DNA of 64,000 nt from UBA5158 sp963692955 (lineage in GTDB: Bacteria > Pseudomonadota > Gammaproteobacteria > DSM-16500). Where the stretch lies: positions 682,001 to 746,000 of the forward strand of contig OY843587.1 of NCBI GenBank assembly GCA_963692955.1, written 5' to 3'. Numbering within the stretch: the first letter of the stretch is position 1; the number at the start of each line of letters is the position of its first letter. This document shows positions 58,503 to 64,000 of the stretch, piece after piece. A program made the translations under genes and the position numbers. The notes beneath the pieces are model-generated. The model was not told where the DNA came from, ran no database searches, and worked only from the letters and a program-made list of their open reading frames with translations.

Positions 58503-59672
58503 ATGACAGATGCTAGTGAACTTGAACTAACAATTCTGATGCCATGCCTGAACGAAGCGGAGACGCTCGCCGCTTGTATTCAAACCGCTAAAAACTTTTT
58601 ACGACGTGCCGGGGTCCGCGGCGAAGTGTTAATCGCGGATAACGGCAGCACCGATAATTCTCAAGCCATCACCCGCGACCATCAAGCCCGCCTAGTCACG
58701 ACGTCACTGCGCGGTTATGGCGCCGCGATCAAATGCGGCATTGAAAACGCGGCGGGCAAATTCATTATCATGGGCGACGCCGATTGCAGTTATGATTTTT
58801 CTAATCTCATGCCGTTCGTCGAACAGCTACGCGCGGGTTATGATTTAGTGATGGGCAACCGTTTTCGCGGCGGCATACAACCCGGCGCGATGCCATTTTT
58901 AAACCGCTATCTAGGTAACCCGGTCTTATCGTTAATCGGCCGGCTATTTTTTAAAAGTCCGATCGGTGACTTTCATTGCGGTTTACGCGGTTTCAAGCGC
59001 GCTAGCATTCAAGGCTTGGATTTGCAAACTAATGGCATGGAGTTCGCCAGCGAAATGGTGGTGAAAGCCTCGCTGCATGCATTGAAAATCGGCGAAGTGC
59101 CAACCACGTTGTCGCCCGATGGGCGCAGCCGCAGACCGCATTTACGGCCGTGGCGCGACGGTTGGCGGCATTTGAAATTATTATTGTTATTGAGTCCGCG
59201 CTGGTTATTCTTGTTTCCAGGCGTCGCCTTAGTTGTGTTGGGTACTATAGTCCTGGCGAGTTTAGCGCAGGGGCCAGTCAAAATTAATGGTTTGCATTTC
59301 GATATTCATACCATGCTGTTGTCGAGTATGGCTATCATCATCGGCTTGCAGGCGATTTTCTTTTTTATTTTCGCGCGTTTAATCGCTATTTTTACGGTGA
59401 AATTAATTCCGCAGCGCGAAGACGTCGTCGCCAAATTTTGCCGCATTATTAATTTAGAGCGCGGTATTTTGTTAGGTTTAGCGGCGGTGGTGTTGGGCTG
59501 CGCTGGTTTCATGTATGCGTTTACGTTTTGGATGCATAATGATTTTGGTGATTTGATTCCGGCGCAAACGATGCGGGTGTTAATCCCCGCCTTCACCTTG
59601 TTAATCGCGGGCATGCAAACTATTTTTGCGAGTTTTTTTATGAGCGCGCTAAGGTTGCATTACAATAAATGA
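58503..59672 (+). CDS. Membrane-anchored family 2 glycosyltransferase (DPM1/GtrB-like)
   Basis: The ATG at 58503 (AGAGGG five bases upstream) is preferred over the GTG at 58497, giving 389 residues. The GT-A domain occupies residues 1-230: LTILMPCLNEAETL, the nucleotide Asp in IADNGSTDNS, and the metal-binding GDADCSYDF. The FHCGLRGFKR segment is typical of polyprenyl-phosphate glycosyltransferases. Four hydrophobic spans fill the C-terminal part. Such enzymes move a sugar from a nucleotide to undecaprenyl phosphate at the inner membrane. Its stop overlaps the start of a GT-C-like gene, its likely partner. Confidence 0.88.
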   Translation: MTDASELELTILMPCLNEAETLAACIQTAKNFLRRAGVRGEVLIADNGSTDNSQAITRDHQARLVTTSLRGYGAAIKCGIENAAGKFIIMGDADCSYDFSNLMPFVEQLRAGYDLVMGNRFRGGIQPGAMPFLNRYLGNPVLSLIGRLFFKSPIGDFHCGLRGFKRASIQGLDLQTNGMEFASEMVVKASLHALKIGEVPTTLSPDGRSRRPHLRPWRDGWRHLKLLLLLSPRWLFLFPGVALVVLGTIVLASLAQGPVKINGLHFDIHTMLLSSMAIIIGLQAIFFFIFARLIAIFTVKLIPQREDVVAKFCRIINLERGILLGLAAVVLGCAGFMYAFTFWMHNDFGDLIPAQTMRVLIPAFTLLIAGMQTIFASFFMSALRLHYNK

Positions 59673-61276
59673 AAACCATCGCCACTCCTAACAGCGATAT
59701 CGTTATATTGTTTTCCGGCATGTTAATTTGCGGCTTGGTCGCTGTGCTGTTAGGCAAAGATCTCAGTTGGGACATGGCCAATTACCATTATTACAACGCG
59801 TATGCGGTTTTGCATCAGCGCTGGCTGCAAGACTATTGGCCCGCGTCTTTCACGCACGTAAACTTTTCGCCGAGCGCGGATTTAATTACTTATTATCTTA
59901 TCAATACTTTTTCTCCTGCGGTGGCGGTTTATCTCTCCGGTGCGTTGCAGGGGATTGGGTTTTTCTTTCTTTATAAAATAGCGCGGTTGTTTCTAGTCAC
60001 GGCAGAAACCGAAGTCGCGCCACTGTTGCCGGCGTTACTATTGGCGTTCTTAGGTATGTGGCAAACGTTAGTATTTTTCGCGCTCGGCTCATTTCAAAAT
60101 GATTTGATTGTTAGCGTGTTCGTTTTAGGCTTTTTTTATTTTAGTTGTATCTGGGTGCGAGTGTACGCGGTCGCTAGGCGCATACTGCTGTCAGCGGTTG
60201 TGCTGAGTGGTATTTTGTTAGGGATAAGCGCGGGATTAAAGTTAACGGCGGCGATTTTTATCATCGGCGCGGGTACCGGTTATGTTTGCTTGCCGATAAA
60301 TTCACGCGCTAAATTAACTATTATTTTCATCGTGGCGCTTGCTACTACATTAGGTTTCCTACTCGTCGACGGTTATTGGCTGTTAAATCTGTGGCAACGG
60401 TTTCATAATCCTTTTTATCCTTTTCTCAGTCATTGGTCTCAGGGCGGTGACACGCATGCGCATGTGCTGGGAAATTATCTGCCAAACGGTATTTTCAAAC
60501 GCTTATTTTTTCCTTTCTATCCGTCCACCGAAGGCGATACGCATTTTCACGAATTTCAATTTCCCACCGTTTATATTTTGTTTGTCATTAGCGCGGCGAT
60601 AACTTTAGTTAAAAAGTTTTGGCAAAAACGTGCGCTAGAAAATAATTTATTACTCTGGTGGTTTTATAGTTTTTTTATTTTTAGTTATCTTATTTGGGAA
60701 AATTATTTTGGCGTTGCGCGCTATGTTAGGCCGTTGGCCATGCTCGCGCCGTTATTGATTTTTCTTTTAATGAAAAGAGCGCTGCACGTCTCATTTTGGA
60801 TTAACTTATTATTCGTGTTTACGCTCACGTTTGCGACGATCTTGCCGTACCAGCGGATTTTTAGATATCCCGTCTATCACCATAGTTACTTTAACGTGAT
60901 ACTTCCTAAATTTGTCGCTCAAACACCCACCGCGTTAGTGCTGATGTCATACCCGGAATACGCTATTTCTCTAGAGCCGCGCCCGCTCACGTATTTAATT
61001 CCATTTTTCCCTGCTGCATGGCGGTTTGTCGGCATTCCTATGTCAGGAAAAAAAGCAACGTTCTTAGCGCCGGATGAATTAATGAAAATCAAACAATTGA
61101 TTCAGCAAAACACGGCTAAGTTTTATCTGACCACCGGCGAAGGTATGCAAGCAAGCATGTATAAGGTGGCGGCGGCGTTAGGGCTACAAGCGGCGGGGGA
61201 GTGTGAAATGATCCATAGTGACAGACAGTTTATTTCACAACAAAATACCTATATTTGCCCACTTAAGAAAAATTAA
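59669..61276 (+). CDS. Polytopic membrane protein, GT-C (GT39/GT87-like) glycosyltransferase
   Basis: A 535-residue inner-membrane protein with about 11-12 hydrophobic spans. The first periplasmic loop has LSWDMANYHYYNAY, placing an acidic residue where GT-C enzymes keep their catalytic Asp. A soluble C-terminal segment of about 100 residues contains three Cys. It overlaps the GT2 gene by 4 bases (ATGA), so the two are coupled; a GT2 that loads a polyprenyl carrier and a GT-C that uses it is a common pairing (inference). Acceptor unknown. Its stop overlaps the convergent suhB stop by 4 bases. Confidence 0.75.
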   Translation: MKTIATPNSDIVILFSGMLICGLVAVLLGKDLSWDMANYHYYNAYAVLHQRWLQDYWPASFTHVNFSPSADLITYYLINTFSPAVAVYLSGALQGIGFFFLYKIARLFLVTAETEVAPLLPALLLAFLGMWQTLVFFALGSFQNDLIVSVFVLGFFYFSCIWVRVYAVARRILLSAVVLSGILLGISAGLKLTAAIFIIGAGTGYVCLPINSRAKLTIIFIVALATTLGFLLVDGYWLLNLWQRFHNPFYPFLSHWSQGGDTHAHVLGNYLPNGIFKRLFFPFYPSTEGDTHFHEFQFPTVYILFVISAAITLVKKFWQKRALENNLLLWWFYSFFIFSYLIWENYFGVARYVRPLAMLAPLLIFLLMKRALHVSFWINLLFVFTLTFATILPYQRIFRYPVYHHSYFNVILPKFVAQTPTALVLMSYPEYAISLEPRPLTYLIPFFPAAWRFVGIPMSGKKATFLAPDELMKIKQLIQQNTAKFYLTTGEGMQASMYKVAAALGLQAAGECEMIHSDRQFISQQNTYICPLKKN

Positions 61277-62079
61277 CTATCTACCGGCAGGCCCGCTAAA
61301 TGCGGCCTTAACGTTTTCATTAACGATTTTAAAATTTTTGGATTGGCCGCCACGATGTTACCGGCAGTAAAATTTTCGCCGCCTTGAAAATCACAAACTA
61401 AGCCGCCCGCTTCTTTCACCATGAGCATGGCTGCCGAGTAATCCCAGAGTTTCAAACCCATTTCCCAAAAGCCGTCTAAGCGCCCACACGCCACATAGGC
61501 GAGATCTAGGGTCGCAGCCCCTGCGCGCCGCACATCGCCCGTGATGGGCAAGATGGCTTGCAATGAAGCGGTGTAAGCTTTGATGTGTTTCTTGGAGTGA
61601 CGGTAGGGGAAGCCGGTGCCCATCAGGCACTCTTCTAAATTCGTGCGCTTGCTGACCCGCATTCTGCGGTCATTCAATTGCGCGCCGCGGCCACGGGTGG
61701 CGGTAAATAATTCTTGGCGGATAGGATCGTAGATGACGCCATGTTCGATTTTACCTTTGACCCGTACCGCGATCGAGACGGCGAAATGCGGGAAACCATG
61801 AATGAAATTGCGCGTGCCGTCGATCGGGTCGATAATCCACACATGCTCTTCATCGCCTTCGAGGCTGCCGCATTCTTCGCTAATAATCGCGTGTTTAGGG
61901 TGGGCTTTGCGGATGATAGTAATGATTTCCCGTTCCGCGGCTTGATCGATTTCTGTCACATAATCATGCGGAGCTTTTTCACTGACGCGCACGGTGTCAA
62001 GACGGTCCACGGCCCGGATAATAATATTACCAGCGGCACGCGCGGCGCTCACGGCGATGTTTACAATGGGATTTCGCAT
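61273..62079 (-). CDS. suhB: Inositol-1-monophosphatase family protein SuhB
   Basis: A 268-residue Mg2+-dependent phosphatase of the IMPase fold. Metal ligands are visible as E68 in ISEECG, D84 and D87 in IDPIDGTRNFIHG, and the C-terminal Asp in KLWDYSAAMLMVKEAGG. In E. coli, SuhB also joins the rRNA antitermination complex. The ATG has a weak ribosome site. It is divergent from trmJ, the usual gammaproteobacterial arrangement, and its 3' end overlaps the GT-C gene by 4 bases. Confidence 0.96.
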   Translation of the reverse strand: MRNPIVNIAVSAARAAGNIIIRAVDRLDTVRVSEKAPHDYVTEIDQAAEREIITIIRKAHPKHAIISEECGSLEGDEEHVWIIDPIDGTRNFIHGFPHFAVSIAVRVKGKIEHGVIYDPIRQELFTATRGRGAQLNDRRMRVSKRTNLEECLMGTGFPYRHSKKHIKAYTASLQAILPITGDVRRAGAATLDLAYVACGRLDGFWEMGLKLWDYSAAMLMVKEAGGLVCDFQGGENFTAGNIVAANPKILKSLMKTLRPHLAGLPVDS

Positions 62080-62215
62080 GATAAGTATGATGTGTCTAAA
62101 AAATTAAGTCGCCCAGCATAGCAAATTATGCCTAATGAGGAAACCTTTAAAGATGACTAGATGCCGGATCAGAGTTATTATTATGCCCCTTTGCCTATAG
62201 GTGTTAAACGCAGTC

Positions 62216-62938
62216 ATGTTAAGCAACATTCGCATCATTCTCGTCGAGACGTCGCATGCCGGCAATATCGGCTCAGCGGCTAGGGCCATGAAAACCATGG
62301 GGTTAAGCGATTTGGCCTTAGTCGCGCCACGAAAATACCCGCACCCTAAAGCTACCGCGCTCGCGTCAAACGCCGCCGACTTGTTAGACACGGCGACGGT
62401 ATACGACACTTTAGATGACGCCATCGCCGATTGTGATTTAGTGGTGGGCACCAGCACGCGCGCGCGGACGATACCGTGGCCATTGTTAACGCCGCGCGCC
62501 TTCGCCGAGCAAATGAAAGTGGAAGCAGCGCTGACGAAAAAAACCGCCGTGTTATTTGGCCGCGAAGCGTCAGGTTTAACGAATGATGAATTACACCGTT
62601 GTCATTATCATATCCAAATTCCCACTAACCCAGACTATAGTTCATTAAACATCGCCTGCGCTTTGCAAGTGATTGCGTATGAATTGCGGGTTGCGAGTTT
62701 GCCAGCTAACACAACGCCGGTGCAATGGGATTATCCGTTTGCCACTGCGGCGCAAATGGAAAGTTTTTATGAGCATTTACACCGGGTGTTAATCGACACG
62801 GAATTTTTAAATCCGGCGGTGCCGCGTCAATTGATGACGCGGTTACGCCGGCTGTTTTCCCGCGCGCGCTTAGATGAAATGGAAATGAATATTTTGCGCG
62901 GCATTTTAACGGCAGTTGAAAAAAATCTACATAAATAA
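62216..62938 (+). CDS. trmJ: tRNA (cytidine/uridine-2'-O-)-methyltransferase TrmJ
   Basis: TrmJ methylates the 2'-OH of nucleotide 32 in several tRNAs. The 240-residue SPOUT protein begins MLSNIRIILVETSHAGNIGS and shows motif 2 FGREASGLTNDEL and motif 3 IPTNPDYSSLNIACALQVIAY, which form the trefoil-knot SAM site. The ATG at 62216 is chosen because it matches the family N-terminus; a GTG at 62201 is possible. The iscR cluster that often follows trmJ is not present. Confidence 0.95.
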   Translation: MLSNIRIILVETSHAGNIGSAARAMKTMGLSDLALVAPRKYPHPKATALASNAADLLDTATVYDTLDDAIADCDLVVGTSTRARTIPWPLLTPRAFAEQMKVEAALTKKTAVLFGREASGLTNDELHRCHYHIQIPTNPDYSSLNIACALQVIAYELRVASLPANTTPVQWDYPFATAAQMESFYEHLHRVLIDTEFLNPAVPRQLMTRLRRLFSRARLDEMEMNILRGILTAVEKNLHK

Positions 62939-62942
62939 TTTT

Positions 62943-63821
62943 TTATTGGCTGCTTGATTTAAATCCCAGCGCGCGGTGCAGCGATGCTTCCACTGTCTCT
63001 TTATCTTGTTCTTTATCATCCGTAGCGGTCCGTGAGGAAGGTGTTTTATTATTATATAAAGTTCGGTGGATGGACAGGGGAGAAGAGCCTTGGGTTGGGT
63101 CTTTAAATCTATTTTGCATGCCGTTTCTACTTTCTCTGCTGTTGGGACTTAACTTACCAACATCCGGACTAGTTTGTGGAGAAATACGTTTTCCTTGGCT
63201 ATCCGTTTTTTCCACATACATGCCACGCCTCTTCGTCATGGGCGTGAGGTTTGCATTAATTTCGCGGATAAAAATCCGATAGTTTTCTAAATCGGCCCGT
63301 AACTTGACAGAAAGCTCCGCGGATTCTAACGCTTTCGCTATCGCGTCTTCTACAAAAGCGGTTTGATTGATGCTGTGTTTGTCGGTGACAGTGATATATT
63401 CATTGAGTTTTACGGAATTCAGTTCGGCCCGCCACTCATAAAACTCTCGATGGTTCGCTAACGCCGCGTCGATGAGTAAAGCGAAATCCGATTCTAGAGT
63501 AAATAGAGTATTATTATCATCATCAATATCTTTAAAAGTTTTTTTAATCAGAGTTATAAATTCATCTCTTAGCAGTTGTAAAACTTGAAACATGTAACCG
63601 CCCAAGCCGATGCCGGACATGTCTGGAAAGCGCTTATTCTCTTTAAGAAACGTTTTCGTATATTCAACTAACGTCGCCACCTCATGTTTATGAATAGAAT
63701 AAGTGCCGGCCTCGTAAAACCATTTTTTCCAAGCATCTACATCTTGTATACCGCTTTCTTTTACATTATCTAAAAATACGTCTAGCTCTTTATCCCAAAT
63801 ACTAAAATGTTGATATGGCAT
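62943..63821 (-). CDS. Orphan protein, 292 aa
   Basis: No family recognised. The ATG at 63821 has GGAG six bases upstream. Residues 1-205 are a soluble helical domain rich in Trp and Phe near the N-terminus (FSIWDKELDVFLDNV, WKKWFYEAGTY). Residues about 205-292 are disordered, polar and Ser/Pro-rich (ISPQTSPDVGKLSPNSRES), ending in KSSSQ. No signal peptide or membrane span. Convergent with trmJ, 4 bases apart, and downstream of the GST-like gene on the same strand. The design of helical domain plus Ser/Pro tail again resembles the other orphans here. Confidence 0.7.
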   Translation of the reverse strand: MPYQHFSIWDKELDVFLDNVKESGIQDVDAWKKWFYEAGTYSIHKHEVATLVEYTKTFLKENKRFPDMSGIGLGGYMFQVLQLLRDEFITLIKKTFKDIDDDNNTLFTLESDFALLIDAALANHREFYEWRAELNSVKLNEYITVTDKHSINQTAFVEDAIAKALESAELSVKLRADLENYRIFIREINANLTPMTKRRGMYVEKTDSQGKRISPQTSPDVGKLSPNSRESRNGMQNRFKDPTQGSSPLSIHRTLYNNKTPSSRTATDDKEQDKETVEASLHRALGFKSSSQ

Positions 63822-63840
63822 AGTTGCTCCTTTAGTAGAA

Positions 63841-64000
63841 TCACATTTTAAGATGACTTATCACTTCTATTCCTTTGATGACTGCCTTGCGGCGCTGAAT
63901 ATTATCGATCCAGAGTAAAATATTCGGAATCGTTTCGGATGCAACGTCATACCGTTCGTATTCTTTTACCCAGGGAAATGCAGCGATATCCGCTAATGAG
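63841..64000 (-). CDS. Glutathione S-transferase-like protein, C-terminal end (5' end outside window)
   Basis: A minus-strand frame is open from the window edge to a TGA at 63843-63841, giving 52 visible residues. SLADIAAFPWVKEYERYDVA followed by PNILLWIDNIQRRKAVIKG is the characteristic C-terminal helical region of YfcG/YghU-type glutathione S-transferases (the 'S-x-A-D-I-A-x-(F/Y)-P-W' motif, then 'P-x-(L/V)-x-x-W'). The N-terminal thioredoxin-fold part lies beyond the window. It precedes the 292-aa orphan on the same strand by about 20 bases, so the two may share a transcript. Confidence 0.8.
   Translation of the reverse strand, partial: SLADIAAFPWVKEYERYDVASETIPNILLWIDNIQRRKAVIKGIEVISHLKM

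Overview
The window reads as chromosome of a gammaproteobacterium, most likely an intracellular or amoeba-associated member of the Legionellales (inference). Gammaproteobacterial synteny supports the class: MFS-ssb divergent from uvrA, tpiA-secG-tRNA-Leu-nuoABCDEFGHIJKLMN with separate nuoC and nuoD, queA then yajC-secD-secF, and suhB divergent from trmJ. The lifestyle guess rests on several large proteins that match no family I know, on a eukaryotic-type PP2C phosphatase, on a SecA-type motor inside a 1,321-residue protein with an acidic tail, and on Ser/Pro-rich, Lys/Glu-rich and coiled-coil proteins. Secretion of any of them is unproven. No secretion-system genes are visible here.

Layout. 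1-7 kb: the 3' end of an unknown gene, a TPR-like protein, an arginase/HutG-family protein with altered metal ligands, an isochorismatase-like hydrolase, a BirA without its DNA-binding domain, a quinone oxidoreductase and a second TPR-like protein. 7-16 kb: the SecA-like giant, ssb, an MFS transporter and uvrA. 16-28.3 kb: an accessory block with a nested inverted repeat, a 1,169-residue orphan, a REP-like palindrome, a PP2C-type phosphatase with rearranged motif order, an alpha/beta hydrolase and a 2,061-residue proline-rich coiled-coil protein. 28.4-31.3 kb: feoABC behind a Fur-box-like palindrome. 31.3-34.1 kb: two orphans. 34.2-50 kb: tpiA, secG, tRNA-Leu(GAG) and the full 14-gene complex I operon, closed by a terminator. 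50-53.6 kb: orphans, including a two-gene operon, and a small DUF2007-like zinc-ribbon pair. 53.8-58.5 kb: queA, an array of 36-bp tandem repeats where tgt commonly sits, then yajC-secD-secF. 58.5-64 kb: a GT2 plus GT-C glycosyltransferase pair, suhB, trmJ, an orphan and the 3' end of a glutathione S-transferase-like gene.

How the genes fit together: complex I feeds quinone reduction, FeoABC imports ferrous iron that its many Fe-S clusters need, SecG/YajC/SecD/SecF serve the Sec translocon, and UvrA and SSB serve DNA repair and replication. The large orphans stand between these housekeeping blocks, mostly as single transcription units with their own extended -10 or TATAAT promoters. The strongest observations for follow-up are the PP2C with its DGHGG segment moved to the C-terminal side (19912-21336), the SecA-motor protein (7082-11047), the nested inverted repeat at 16017-16117, and the nearly perfect 36-bp array between queA and yajC. 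All functional calls are by eye from motifs and synteny; no database search was run.
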